A stretch of 64,000 nt of DNA from Ulvibacter sp. MAR_2010_11 (GCF_002813135.1 NZ_PHTY01000001.1:2811501-2875500); one strand, 5' to 3'; positions 52,967 through 61,399 are shown, numbered from the stretch's first letter. A program made the numbers and translations. Notes: a model not told the origin generated them from the sequence alone.

Positions 52967-54163
52967 TCAAGATAGCACTTTTTTTACAACATCGGCAATT
53001 AACGCAGCTCGCTGCTTCACCTCTGCTTCACTCCAACAAATTTTTACCAAAGATGAAATGGTTCTTCCCATCCAGTAGTCACTTTTTGAGAAGTCTGTTG
53101 TATTGAGATCTTGCATCTGCTTTTGAATTTCTTCAGGAAGCCGTCCTAACGATTTAAAATTCCGAAGATGTTCCCACCCCTTTATGTAATGCCAGTTATT
53201 GGTGTACCAGTAAAAACAAGCATCTACACCTGCTTCTTTCAATGCTTTATGGGCTTTTTGAGTAAGCGCTTCAGTAGGCAGGAAAAAATTCAAAAAAGAA
53301 TAGTTTTCTTCTCCGCCTTCCGGAACACGTCTAAACGTAACTCCGTCGATAGCGGCAAGGCTGTCTCTAAGGATTGTATAATGCTCTTTTTGCGCTTTTA
53401 GAATTCCGTCCAGTTTTTCCAATTGCGCCAAGCCCACGGCGGCATGTAATTCGGAAATTCTAAAATTATATCCCAGCGTTGGGTGTGACTCTGCTCCCCT
53501 ATCGGTTCCCACGTGATCGTGTCCATGATCCTGAAACTGATCCAAACGCTCGGCATAGATTTTATTGTTGGTAATAATTCCTCCGCCTTCACCACAGGTA
53601 ATAGTTTTTACAAAATCGAAGGAGAAACAACCCAAATCTCCAATACTTCCCAGAGGTTCTCCGTTGTACGTTCCGCCTAAAGCCTGACAGGCATCTTCAA
53701 GAAGGATAAGTCCGTGTTTATCACATATTGCTCTCAAAGCATTTAAGTCGGCCATAGAGCCACACATATGCACCGGCATTACGCAGCGTGTTTTGGGTGT
53801 AATGACAGCTTCCACGGCTTTGGGGTCCAGAGTCAAGGTATCGTCGATATCTACTAAAACAGGAACAGCGCCTAGCATCATAATAGATTCGAAACTGGCT
53901 ACAAAGGTGAACGTTGGCATGATAACCTCATCCCCTGCTCCAATTCCGGCAGCAGCTAAGGCGCAGGTTAAGGCGGAGGTTCCACTGGACACCAACTGAC
54001 AATATTGCGACTGCATTTTTTCGGCGAAAGCCTTTTCAAACTCTTTGGCCTTCCAATGTCCGTTTCGCATTCCGTCGAAACCGTAGCGCATAAGCACTCC
54101 ACTTTCTAAAACATCACTTACATGTTTGCGTTCTTCGGCGCCAAAAACTTCAAATCCGGGCAT
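52967..54163 (-). CDS. DegT/DnrJ/EryC1-type sugar aminotransferase
   Basis: A 398-residue PLP-dependent sugar aminotransferase: SSGTSALTCALAAAGIGAGDEV, PTFTFVAS, ILLEDACQALGG and the PLP Lys186 in CFSFDFVKTITCGEGG, followed by GYNFRISELHAAVGLAQL. The family makes amino sugars for surface polysaccharides. The N-terminus MPGFEVFG and the overall form recall 8-amino-Kdo transaminase (KdnA), but I cannot confirm this, and no KdnB-like partner is next to it. The leader carries nine GGGTTAA repeats starting 8 bp from the start codon. Confidence 0.9.
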   Translation of the reverse strand: MPGFEVFGAEERKHVSDVLESGVLMRYGFDGMRNGHWKAKEFEKAFAEKMQSQYCQLVSSGTSALTCALAAAGIGAGDEVIMPTFTFVASFESIMMLGAVPVLVDIDDTLTLDPKAVEAVITPKTRCVMPVHMCGSMADLNALRAICDKHGLILLEDACQALGGTYNGEPLGSIGDLGCFSFDFVKTITCGEGGGIITNNKIYAERLDQFQDHGHDHVGTDRGAESHPTLGYNFRISELHAAVGLAQLEKLDGILKAQKEHYTILRDSLAAIDGVTFRRVPEGGEENYSFLNFFLPTEALTQKAHKALKEAGVDACFYWYTNNWHYIKGWEHLRNFKSLGRLPEEIQKQMQDLNTTDFSKSDYWMGRTISSLVKICWSEAEVKQRAALIADVVKKVLS

Positions 54164-54171
54164 ATTTTTAG

Positions 54172-54237
54172 GGGTTAAGGGTTAAGGGTTAAGGGTTAAG
54201 GGTTAAGGGTTAAGGGTTAAGGGTTAAGGGTTAAGGG
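54172..54237. repeat. Nine perfect GGGTTAA heptamers in the DegT-gene leader
   Basis: The heptamer GGGTTAA is repeated nine times without error from 54172 to 54234, followed by GGG. On the coding strand of the aminotransferase this reads TTAACCC and ends 8 bp before the ATG, in the 5' leader between the predicted promoter (54304-54311) and the start. It is a hypermutable simple repeat. See the findings for its possible role. Confidence 0.95.
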
Positions 54238-54303
54238 AAAATATTCAGAACAAAACTAACATCCTATGAAGTTCTAAAGTGTTTCCATTAACTAGATTAG
54301 CAA

Positions 54304-54311
54304 CAAAGATA
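54304..54311 (-). promoter_or_regulatory. -7 box of the DegT aminotransferase gene
   Basis: The minus strand reads TATCTTTG, an exact TAnnTTTG match. A transcript from here would have a ~130-nt leader that contains the heptamer array. Confidence 0.5.
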
Positions 54312-54466
54312 AAGGTTGCGTAAGGGATACGCAATGGTTTTGAACTCCTTATTATTTTTACAAAATGAATTGAATTACTCCTGAAATATGTGAAGCCTAA
54401 TCTGAAAATTTGATATTATAACAATGTGTTAACTTTTCTATGACCACTCCATGGTAAAGAAATTTG

Positions 54467-54474
54467 TACCTTTA
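54467..54474 (+). promoter_or_regulatory. -7 box of the CbpA-CbpM pair
   Basis: TACCTTTA, preceded by TTTG (TTTGTACCTTTA), one mismatch from the consensus. It is 21 bp upstream of the ATG at 54496. Confidence 0.45.
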
Positions 54475-54495
54475 AAATAGCATTAAGAAACACAC

Positions 54496-55401
54496 ATGGC
54501 GTACGTTGATTATTACAAAGTATTAGGTTTAGACAATAAGGCTTCGGCGAGCGAAATAAAAAAAGCATACCGCAAAATGGCTCGAAAATTTCACCCGGAT
54601 GTCAATCCGAACGATCCTGAAGCCGAAAAGAAATTTAAGGAAATCAATGAAGCCAATGAGGTACTTAGCAATCCCGAGCATCGTAAAAAATACGACGCAC
54701 ATGGGAAAGATTGGAAGCATGCCGATGATATCGATCGAGCAAAGCAGCAACAACGTCAATATCAACAAAATTATCAAGGTGGAAGTACGTTTGAAGGGCC
54801 AAATGATTCAGATTTTTCAGACTTTTTTGAGTCGATGTTTGGTAATGGTAGCGCTTCATCGAGAGGGCAAAATCGCAATGTAAAATTTAAAGGGCAAGAT
54901 TTTAGTGCTCAATTGCAATTGGACATACGCGATGTCTACACTACACACAAGCGGACTTTAACTATAAATGGCAAGAATATTCGCCTAACGATCCCTGCTG
55001 GAGTAGAGGACGGACAAATTATAAAAATTAAGGGTCACGGTGGTCCGGGAGTGAATGGAGGCCCAAAAGGAGATCTAAATATTCAATTTGTTATAGTGAA
55101 TAATTCAGCTTTTAAAAGAGTAAAGAATGATTTATTCAAAAATGTTTCGGTTAACTTATATACTGCCGTTTTAGGTGGCGACATACAAGTAGAAACTTTT
55201 AATGGAAAAGTGAAACTCACTGTAAAGCCCGGCACTCAGTCCGGAACCAAAGTAAAGCTAAAAGGTAAAGGTTTCCCTATTTATAAAAAAGAAAATGAAT
55301 TTGGAGATTTATTTCTCATCTATGATATTAAAATTCCTGAAAAACTTTCAGAAAAAGAACAAGAATTATTTGAAGAATTATCTAAAATATCCACGCTATG
55401 A
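54496..55401 (+). CDS. cbpA: DnaJ-type co-chaperone, curved-DNA-binding CbpA-like
   Basis: A 301-residue protein. The J domain (1-~65) has the H-P-D motif in KFHPDVNPND. A Gly/Phe-like linker (~75-125) follows, and two C-terminal beta domains come next (LTIPAGVEDGQIIKIKGHGG, VKPGTQSGTKVKLKGKGFP). There is no cysteine-rich zinc domain, so it is a CbpA-type (class II/DnaJ-like) protein. It stimulates DnaK and may bind DNA. It overlaps the next gene, CbpM, by 4 bp. Confidence 0.92.
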   Translation: MAYVDYYKVLGLDNKASASEIKKAYRKMARKFHPDVNPNDPEAEKKFKEINEANEVLSNPEHRKKYDAHGKDWKHADDIDRAKQQQRQYQQNYQGGSTFEGPNDSDFSDFFESMFGNGSASSRGQNRNVKFKGQDFSAQLQLDIRDVYTTHKRTLTINGKNIRLTIPAGVEDGQIIKIKGHGGPGVNGGPKGDLNIQFVIVNNSAFKRVKNDLFKNVSVNLYTAVLGGDIQVETFNGKVKLTVKPGTQSGTKVKLKGKGFPIYKKENEFGDLFLIYDIKIPEKLSEKEQELFEELSKISTL

Positions 55402-55694
55402 AAACAACAGAATATATTTCGATAAGTGATCTTTGTACAAATTATAATATCGAGATTTCCTTTATCACCGGTTTATATGAAATTGGTTTGTTGGAGTGGG
55501 AAGAAAAAAATAAAACTCAATTTATACATGTGGAACGGATAGATGATGTGGAAAAAATGATACGGATTCATCGAGATCTCGATGTAAACCCTCAGGGTAT
55601 TGATGTTATTTTTCATCTTCTTAAAAAAGTAGAAAACCTACAAGATGAGGTTAGAGGGCTGCAAGGCAGATTACATCTCTATGAAGATCTCTAA
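55398..55694 (+). CDS. cbpM: Chaperone modulator CbpM
   Basis: A 98-residue protein of the MerR-like CbpM family: an N-terminal segment EYISISDLCTNYNIEISFITGLYEIGLLEWEEK and a C-terminal coiled coil (VIFHLLKKVENLQDEVRGLQGRL). CbpM binds the J domain of CbpA and blocks its work with DnaK. The 4-bp overlap with cbpA (ATGA) supports a direct pair. Confidence 0.88.
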   Translation: MKTTEYISISDLCTNYNIEISFITGLYEIGLLEWEEKNKTQFIHVERIDDVEKMIRIHRDLDVNPQGIDVIFHLLKKVENLQDEVRGLQGRLHLYEDL

Positions 55695-55712
55695 ATGGTA
55701 ATATGTTATTGC

Positions 55713-56351
55713 TTAATTTATTTCTATCACAACTTCATCAATGCCGCGACGCACTTTTTTAAAATCGGCAAACATATCGTCTTCGGCGCGATACCCAACC
55801 GGCATAACGAGTACAGATTGAAGTCCTTTTTCTTTTAATTTCAGCAGTGTGTCGTATTTTTCGGGTTCAAAACCCTCGATGGGACAGGCGTCAATTCCTT
55901 CGAGCGCACAGACGGTAAGCAAGTTTCCCATTGCGAGATAGGCTTGCTTTTCCATCCAATTATCGATAGTAGCTTCACTTTTTTCAGAAAAATCATTTAC
56001 CAAAAAAGTCTCGTAAGGTTTTAGAATGGCGCGTGGCGTATTCCGTGTTTTTTCAACTTTATTAAAATATTTTTTTATGAATTTATCATTGATTTCGGAT
56101 TCAATACAAAATACCAAAACATGCGAAGCATCCATCACTTGCCTCTGTTTCATTGTTAAGGGAACCAATTGCTCCTTTATTTTTGGATTTCCAATCACAA
56201 CCATCTTTAGTGGCTGTAATCCGTATGAAGTTGCAGTAAGGTTAAAAGATTCTTTAAGTATATTCAATTTTTCTTCGGAAAGGATTTTCGAAGGATCGAA
56301 CTTTTTGGTGGCGTAACGCCATTGGAGATGATCTAGAGTTTTTGAAATCAT
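55713..56351 (-). CDS. NAD(P)H-dependent nitroreductase family oxidoreductase
   Basis: A 212-residue FMN-binding protein of the NfsB/nitroreductase family. It has the N-terminal L-x-W-R-Y-A-T-K-K-F-D-P FMN segment, TATSYGLQPLKMVVI, QAYLAMGNLLTVCALEGIDACPIEGFEPEK and a C-terminal R-R-G. It reduces quinones, nitroaromatics or flavins in the cytosol. It is divergent from the thioesterase gene, and the two promoters overlap. Confidence 0.9.
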   Translation of the reverse strand: MISKTLDHLQWRYATKKFDPSKILSEEKLNILKESFNLTATSYGLQPLKMVVIGNPKIKEQLVPLTMKQRQVMDASHVLVFCIESEINDKFIKKYFNKVEKTRNTPRAILKPYETFLVNDFSEKSEATIDNWMEKQAYLAMGNLLTVCALEGIDACPIEGFEPEKYDTLLKLKEKGLQSVLVMPVGYRAEDDMFADFKKVRRGIDEVVIEIN

Positions 56352-56357
56352 TTGCAG

Positions 56358-56378
56358 TATCTTTGAAACACAAATTTA
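56358..56378. promoter_or_regulatory. Overlapping divergent promoters (nitroreductase / thioesterase)
   Basis: On the plus strand 56358-56365 is TATCTTTG, facing the thioesterase gene (56445). On the minus strand 56378-56371 is TAAATTTG, facing the nitroreductase gene (56351). Both are exact TAnnTTTG boxes, 5 bp apart. Confidence 0.45.
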
Positions 56379-56444
56379 GTAATCCTAAAAGGATTAAGCG
56401 ATTAAACCGAATAGGTTAAATGAATGGCTTAAAAATGAAAATCT

Positions 56445-56834
56445 ATGACTACCCTTCAAGAACTCAAAGACCGAAGCGAAACACGAATATTTAAAGCGGT
56501 CTTTCCCAATACCACCAATCATTACGACACCTTATTTGGAGGCACTACACTTCATTTAATGGATGAGGCTTCTTTTATATGTGCCACGCGATTTAGTCGG
56601 AAAAAAATGGTCACTGTCTCAACCGACAAAATTGATTTTACCACGCCTATTCCTCAAGGTTCCATTATTGAGTTGGTAGCAAGGGTTGACAAGGTAGGCC
56701 GCAGTAGTTGTGTAGTTAAAACCGAAATATTTATGGAAGATATGTACAGTTACAATCGCGAAAAGGTGGTGACAGGGTACTTTACTTTTGTAGCGGTTGG
56801 GGAGGATAAAAAACCAGTTGCGATAATAGATTAA
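56445..56834 (+). CDS. Acyl-CoA thioesterase, hotdog fold (YciA-like)
   Basis: A 129-residue single hotdog domain. FPNTTNHYDTLFGGTTLHLMDEASFICATRFS contains the N-x-x-x-x-L-F-G-G and M-D-E active-site layout of YciA/BACH-type thioesterases. VSTDKIDFTTPIPQGSIIELVARVDKVGRSSCVV is the usual second half. It hydrolyses acyl-CoA to free acid and CoA. It is monocistronic. Confidence 0.92.
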   Translation: MTTLQELKDRSETRIFKAVFPNTTNHYDTLFGGTTLHLMDEASFICATRFSRKKMVTVSTDKIDFTTPIPQGSIIELVARVDKVGRSSCVVKTEIFMEDMYSYNREKVVTGYFTFVAVGEDKKPVAIID

Positions 56835-57067
56835 GTAGGTCTTCTCTTACAACTTTATGGTTTTATTCTGTAATGTATCAATAATTGTCTGTTTTTTAGC
56901 CACTTAGACTGTTTCTTAATTTAAATTTCTTATCTTGAAATCTATTCCTATTTAATTCTGTGCGATCATCGCATCTTTCCCCATTTCATTTTAAATAGTA
57001 TTTGAGCGTTAAATTAACGAACCAGGCAAACTGCCTGCATTATATATACTAACCAAAACAATTTAAC

Positions 57068-58021
57068 ATGAAAAAATTTGTAATTCTTTCGATGATGATG
57101 TTTACCATCATCTGCTTTTCTCAAACCAAAAAAAACGGAACCGTCTATGTTGATCATCCCGGGATAACCGCAGTTGAGGCAATGCAAAAAGCAGCTGTAG
57201 CAGGCGACGCTGAAATGGCAGGATCTTATCTTGCAGACAATTTTAAGTATTTTAATGGAAATAACACTGATCCTAGTGACGAAGGGGCAACTAAAGAAAA
57301 CTTTCTTGGCTGGATTAAATGGAATAAAGAAAACCTATCCTATGCCAGTATTTCCCGACAGGGTGAAGCGTATCCCGATGCCCTTGAGTATAAAGACGGT
57401 GCAGTCTGGATTCAGACATGGGATATAGTAAAAGGAATGCACAATAAGACCGGGGTTAAAATGAATCGACCTTCTCACAAGTTGTACAATCTGGATAAGG
57501 CGGGTAAAATTGCTGTGATGATAGAATATACTGCCGATCCATGGCAAAGCATTCGCGACAATTCTTCAGTTCGTAAAAATGGTACGTTGTACAATAGTCA
57601 TGAAAACATCAACACAGTTCGCAAATTGCTCGGAGCCATTGAAAATAATGATATAGAAACGGCGTATAGCTACTTCAACGAGAAAGCTACTTTCAGAAAT
57701 ATAAATCAGCCCCGAGGTGAAACATCTACGAAGGAAGAAGACAAGGCCAACTTTAAAGGAATGCTGGAAATGTATACATTCGAAGGAATTGATGAAGTGG
57801 GGTATCCTGACTATCTTGAATACGACATCAATAATTCAAAAGTGGTGATGTCATGGTGGAATATGAGAATCCAACGCAAGTCCGATAAAAAAACGGTGAC
57901 TCTTCCTGCCATGTACGTTCACTATTTTAATGATGAAGGTGAAATTACGAACGAGACGGCTTATTACAGCATGAAGTTATTCGAAGATCTAATGAGCGCA
58001 CCAAAGATTGCGAAAAAATAG
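57068..58021 (+). CDS. Secreted tandem SnoaL/NTF2-like protein
   Basis: A 317-residue protein with a signal peptide (MKKFVILSMMMFTIICFSQ). It contains two NTF2/SnoaL-like halves: ~30-170 (GDAEMAGSYLADNFKYFNGNN, VWIQTWDIVKGMHNKTG) and ~185-310 (NDIETAYSYFNEKATFRN, VVMSWWNMRIQRKSDKKTVTLP). Such cone-shaped domains bind small hydrophobic ligands or act as isomerases. No catalytic residue could be assigned. It is single and followed by a terminator. Confidence 0.78.
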   Translation: MKKFVILSMMMFTIICFSQTKKNGTVYVDHPGITAVEAMQKAAVAGDAEMAGSYLADNFKYFNGNNTDPSDEGATKENFLGWIKWNKENLSYASISRQGEAYPDALEYKDGAVWIQTWDIVKGMHNKTGVKMNRPSHKLYNLDKAGKIAVMIEYTADPWQSIRDNSSVRKNGTLYNSHENINTVRKLLGAIENNDIETAYSYFNEKATFRNINQPRGETSTKEEDKANFKGMLEMYTFEGIDEVGYPDYLEYDINNSKVVMSWWNMRIQRKSDKKTVTLPAMYVHYFNDEGEITNETAYYSMKLFEDLMSAPKIAKK

Positions 58022-58051
58022 CAGCTAACGCTTCCATTTATTTGGCAGACT

Positions 58052-58080
58052 AAAACCGAAACATTGTTTCGGTTTTTTTT
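58052..58080 (+). terminator. Terminator after the SnoaL-like gene
   Basis: A perfect 11-bp stem (AAAACCGAAAC / GTTTCGGTTTT) with an ATT loop and an eight-T run. Confidence 0.9.
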
Positions 58081-58125
58081 ATGATATTTCTTTTTAAAAG
58101 ACTTTACAGAGTTAAAAAAGGATGC

Positions 58126-58133
58126 TATATTTG
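58126..58133 (+). promoter_or_regulatory. -7 box of tRNA-Ser
   Basis: TATATTTG followed by CA, an exact TAnnTTTG match, 12 bp upstream of the tRNA 5' end. Confidence 0.6.
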
Positions 58134-58144
58134 CAACCGCTAAA

Positions 58145-58229
58145 GGAGAAATGGCAGAGTGGTCGAATGCGGCAGTCTTGAAAACTGTTGAGGGTCACAC
58201 CTCCGGGGGTTCGAATCCCTCTTTCTCCG
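58145..58229 (+). tRNA. tRNA-Ser (anticodon UGA)
   Basis: An 85-nt class II tRNA. The acceptor stem pairs GGAGAAA (58145-58151) with TTTCTCC (58222-58228), and the discriminator is G. The anticodon stem GCAGT/ACTGT closes the loop CTTGAAA with TGA at 58179-58181. The long variable arm TTGAGGGTCACACCTC is as expected for serine. The T-arm has GGTTCGAATCC. CCA is not encoded. Confidence 0.95.
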
Positions 58230-58237
58230 CAAAAGGA

Positions 58238-58265
58238 AACCCACAACGTAAGTTGTGGGTTTTTT
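58238..58265 (+). terminator. Terminator after tRNA-Ser
   Basis: A 10-bp stem (AACCCACAAC / GTTGTGGGTT) with a GTAA loop and a T-run. Confidence 0.85.
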
Positions 58266-58358
58266 GTTTTCTGAAGTGAACGAAGCTTGCTTCAGTGAAA
58301 CGGAAGAAAACAAAAAAACAACCACGCGAAGCGGGGATGTGGTTTTTATGATTGCAAA

Positions 58359-58700
58359 GGATACCCTTTTGGGATCACGAACGTAGTGAGTAATCCTTAG
58401 ATCTCTGTAGCGAAGAAAAAACACAGTTAACGATGCGATTCCGCCGACTGGCCCCTTCGCTAAAAGTGTCCACCGGACACTTTTTTAACGCTAGGTCCGG
58501 TTTCTATGCTTGCATAGGATACCCTTTTGGGATCACAAACGAAGTGAGTAATCTCCACATCTCTGTAGCGAAGAAAAAGCACAGTTAACGATGCCATTCC
58601 GCCGACTGGCACCTTCGCTAAAAGTGTCCACCGGACACTTTTTTAACGCTAGGTCCGGTTTCTATGCTTGCTCAGGAACGCCTTTTAGGGATCACAGTAT
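58359..58700 (+). repeat. 158-bp tandem repeat downstream of tRNA-Ser
   Basis: Two full units (58359-58516 and 58517-58674) and the start of a third, with constant period 158 bp: GGATACCC occurs at 58359 and 58517, and the truncated third unit begins at 58675. Each unit holds a hairpin (AAAAGTGTCC / GGACACTTTT, at 58462-58484 and 58620-58642) followed by T, plus an AACGCTAGGTCCGG segment. No open frame has coding character. The rest of the 58266-58867 gap has only a small inverted repeat (CTGAAG...CTTCAG, ~58270). Confidence 0.8.
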
Positions 58701-58867
58701 GTAATCCTCTTTTTCAGAAATACATAATGCAAAGCATGTTGTGGTATCTATGTTTACTCGGGAAGCCATGATAAATAATTTTCTATATTTGATAATCTCC
58801 CCCTTGATTTAGTATTAGATAACTCAAAATGTGAATCGGATATCTATACTAATTAGAACTATATTAC

Positions 58868-59431
58868 TTGTTACTTACAATTTTGAGAAAATTATTACTA
58901 CTTACTACAATTACCTTTTTTTACTCATGTAATGATGTGAATACAATATATAATGATGAAAATTACTGGAGCCAGAATGATATATCAGAATTAAATGAAA
59001 TAGTTAAAATTTATGACAAGTCTTTGAAAGATGCTTACGGCAGCTCAGATTTAGTGAAAGCCTATTCAAATTATTCATATGAATTTTCAAATAGCCTTCA
59101 AGGAAAAGGGTCTTTCATTGCACCTCAAGGAATGGATATAAAAATTCAAAATTTAAAAGTATTTGACAAGATTTGGAAAAAATATAGCATTTCAATTCCT
59201 GACTCAGAGAGCATAAATTTATATCCTGAGAGTCCATATTTTGATTATCTAAATGGATTACCTAATAATTCAACTTTTTTAAAAAGTTATATAGAAAATT
59301 TTGAAAATACAAATGACATAACTCCATCAATGGTCTATGGTTTTGCGGACAACGGTATTAAGGGGGATTATTCGAACATAAATAATCGCGTGGTATTTGC
59401 AATTCATTATTTGACTTTGATGAATCGTTAA
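58868..59431 (+). CDS. Orphan lipoprotein of unknown function
   Basis: About 187 residues. There is no ATG in place; the start is a TTG at 58868 or 58883, and the in-frame ATG at 58829 is followed at once by a stop. The N-terminus (LRKLLLLTTITFFYSC) is a lipoprotein signal with Cys at about 21. The rest is polar, Asn/Ser/Tyr-rich, A+T-rich and unlike its neighbours. No family is recognised. The isolated position between a repeat array and an attC-like element suggests a recently acquired gene. Confidence 0.6.
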   Translation: MLLTILRKLLLLTTITFFYSCNDVNTIYNDENYWSQNDISELNEIVKIYDKSLKDAYGSSDLVKAYSNYSYEFSNSLQGKGSFIAPQGMDIKIQNLKVFDKIWKKYSISIPDSESINLYPESPYFDYLNGLPNNSTFLKSYIENFENTNDITPSMVYGFADNGIKGDYSNINNRVVFAIHYLTLMNR

Positions 59432-59452
59432 AACTGTAAGTAACATCACCTA

Positions 59453-59593
59453 TTGCTGCAACGCTTAGTTGGTTAGATTAACGAAAAGTCGCACAATTTT
59501 GCCTACATTTAGCTAATCAAAAAATAACTTAAGCGGCTTTGCCGTACTTCTAATTCGGCCGCACCGAGGCCATACACAAAACCGTTAGCAACA
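59453..59593. repeat. attC-like imperfect inverted repeat
   Basis: The outer arms TTGCT-gc-AACG (59453-59463) and CGTT-AGCAA (59583-59591) pair completely except for two unpaired bases. Inside are smaller hairpins, CGGC-TTT-GCCG (59534-59544) and GGCC-n7-GGCC (59557-59571). This general shape resembles integron attC sites with extrahelical bases. No integrase gene is in the window. Confidence 0.4.
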
Positions 59594-59639
59594 TTTGATA
59601 CATTAGAATCTTGAACGCACCCCTTAATATGAAAACCAA

Positions 59640-60392
59640 ATGTTCAGACATCAAGGCAAAAGCAGAACGTTAAAACATAACCTGCAAATTGCAATAGTTT
59701 TGTCCTTTGTAGCGGGTATTGTAAATGTTACAGGGTTTCTGGCCTTTAATCAATTGACAACGAATGTAACCGGCCATTTTGCTCTGTTTATGTACGATCT
59801 TGCTCATTTCGAGTTTTGGAAAGGAACTGTGTACTTTCTTTATATTTTTGTGTTCCTTTTAGGCTCTTTTGTGTCTGGTTTTTTAATTGAGAAATACAAA
59901 AAGAATAAAAAACTAAATGTATTTGTCTTACCCACACTAATCGAATGTTTGGTCTTAACAGCGATCGTATTTCTAAATTATTTTTCAGAAATAAAATACC
60001 CCGATTTAATCGTTTGTTCACTGCTTTTTGCAATGGGAATTCAGAACTCTTTTGTTACAAAAATTTCTAATGCGGTCGTAAGAACAACACACCTAACTGG
60101 CCTTTTTACCGATTTAGGCATTGAATTGTCTCAACTTTTCTTCCCTGATTCTCATCCTTATCGAGAAAAAATCAAAGCCACTATAAAATTACGCATTTAT
60201 ATAATTTCCTTTTTCTTTCTTGGTGGATTGGTCGGCGGATTCTTTTATTCAAGATTAGACTTGGAATTAAATACGCTGATTTTTGGAGTGGTTATTTTGC
60301 TAATCAGCTTATTTTATGATGATTTTAGATATAGAATTATTAGAACAAAAAGAAAATATAGACAAAGAAAAATTGCGCATGCCAATGGCTAA
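59640..60392 (+). CDS. DUF1275 (YoaK-like) membrane protein
   Basis: A 250-residue protein with about six membrane helices. It has the DUF1275 signature segments FVAGIVNVTGFLAFNQLTTNVTGHFALF, SLLFAMGIQNSFVTKISNAVVRTTHLTGLFTDLGIEL and a basic cytoplasmic tail. The molecular function of the family is not established. It lies after the attC-like element and 60 bp upstream of the hydrolase gene. Confidence 0.88.
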   Translation: MFRHQGKSRTLKHNLQIAIVLSFVAGIVNVTGFLAFNQLTTNVTGHFALFMYDLAHFEFWKGTVYFLYIFVFLLGSFVSGFLIEKYKKNKKLNVFVLPTLIECLVLTAIVFLNYFSEIKYPDLIVCSLLFAMGIQNSFVTKISNAVVRTTHLTGLFTDLGIELSQLFFPDSHPYREKIKATIKLRIYIISFFFLGGLVGGFFYSRLDLELNTLIFGVVILLISLFYDDFRYRIIRTKRKYRQRKIAHANG

Positions 60393-60452
60393 AAAATACT
60401 GACTTGTTATTTCCTATCTCTAAGATCTTTACATTTATAAACCTCTTAAAAC

Positions 60453-61133
60453 ATGAAAGAAACACTTTTACTATTGCACGGAGCATTAGGCAGCAAAGAT
60501 CAATTCAACGCTTCGAAGAAAAGATTAGAAGAAACTTATAATGTACACGCCATAAATTTTGAAGGACATGGAGGGACAGCATATGGGAGTGAGTTTTCAA
60601 TTCGATTATTTACAGATAATGTCATAGATCATATAAAAGCAAATTCAATTAATGAAGTAACAATTTTTGGATATAGTATGGGAGGATATGTGGCTTTAAA
60701 TGTGGCATTGAAACTACCTGAAAAAGTCAAAAAAATTTATACTCTTGGCACAAAGTTTAAATGGGATAGAGAGTCGGCAGAAATTGAAGTTAAAATGTTA
60801 AATCCCAATAAAATTGAAGAAAAAATACCGCTCTTCGCCGAAAATTTAAAGCAGGTGCATTACCCACAAGATTGGAAAGTCGTCATGAATATGACGGCCG
60901 ATATGATGCTAAATATGGCAAAAGGCGCCAAATTAGTTGATGATGATCTAAAAAAAATAAATCAAAAAGTAATCATTGGTATTGGAAGTCTAGACACTAT
61001 GGTAAGCTATGAAGAATCAGCTTATGCTTCAAATATATTACCAAATTCTAAACTAATACAACTTGACGGTGTAAAACACCCTATTGACCAAATCGAAACA
61101 GATGAATTAATAAATTTTATAATGTCAAATTAG
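60453..61133 (+). CDS. Alpha/beta hydrolase
   Basis: A 226-residue hydrolase. The oxyanion segment is LLLHGALGS, the nucleophile Ser75 is in IFGYSMGGYVAL (G-x-S-x-G), the acid is probably Asp in IGIGSLDTMVS, and the His is in LDGVKHPIDQIE. It lacks a large cap domain. The substrate is unknown. Upstream is TACATTTA (~60431), a near-consensus -7 box. The 61134-61399 gap after it shows no clear feature. Confidence 0.88.
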   Translation: MKETLLLLHGALGSKDQFNASKKRLEETYNVHAINFEGHGGTAYGSEFSIRLFTDNVIDHIKANSINEVTIFGYSMGGYVALNVALKLPEKVKKIYTLGTKFKWDRESAEIEVKMLNPNKIEEKIPLFAENLKQVHYPQDWKVVMNMTADMMLNMAKGAKLVDDDLKKINQKVIIGIGSLDTMVSYEESAYASNILPNSKLIQLDGVKHPIDQIETDELINFIMSN

Positions 61134-61399
61134 ACCCGTAAAATAGACTTCATTTAATACAAAACACGCCTATTTTGTTGTGATTGTTATGCTTACCAAG
61201 AATATCCACCCAGGATCACAGCATCTAATTGTCCTTCCCTAAAAAAACCTGTTATCCAATAATGACATGGCTTTGCTTTTGTAGTTGCCGGAAGAGTTGA
61301 TTTATTAAAAATTTTAAGTACAACTTCTTCCATAAACTGACATATCTCATTCTTTTTCTTTCCTATAGGATTTACATTCGTTGGATAAACTTTTTAACA

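Noticed and set aside
54172..54237. Telomere-like or CRISPR repeat
   Set aside because: The unit is a 7-bp simple repeat with no spacers; there is no sign of a chromosome end, and genes continue normally on both sides.
58140..58424. 94-codon open frame on the minus strand across tRNA-Ser
   Set aside because: It is the antisense reading of the tRNA (RRKRDSNPRRCDPQQFSRLPHS), a well-known spurious frame next to serine tRNAs.
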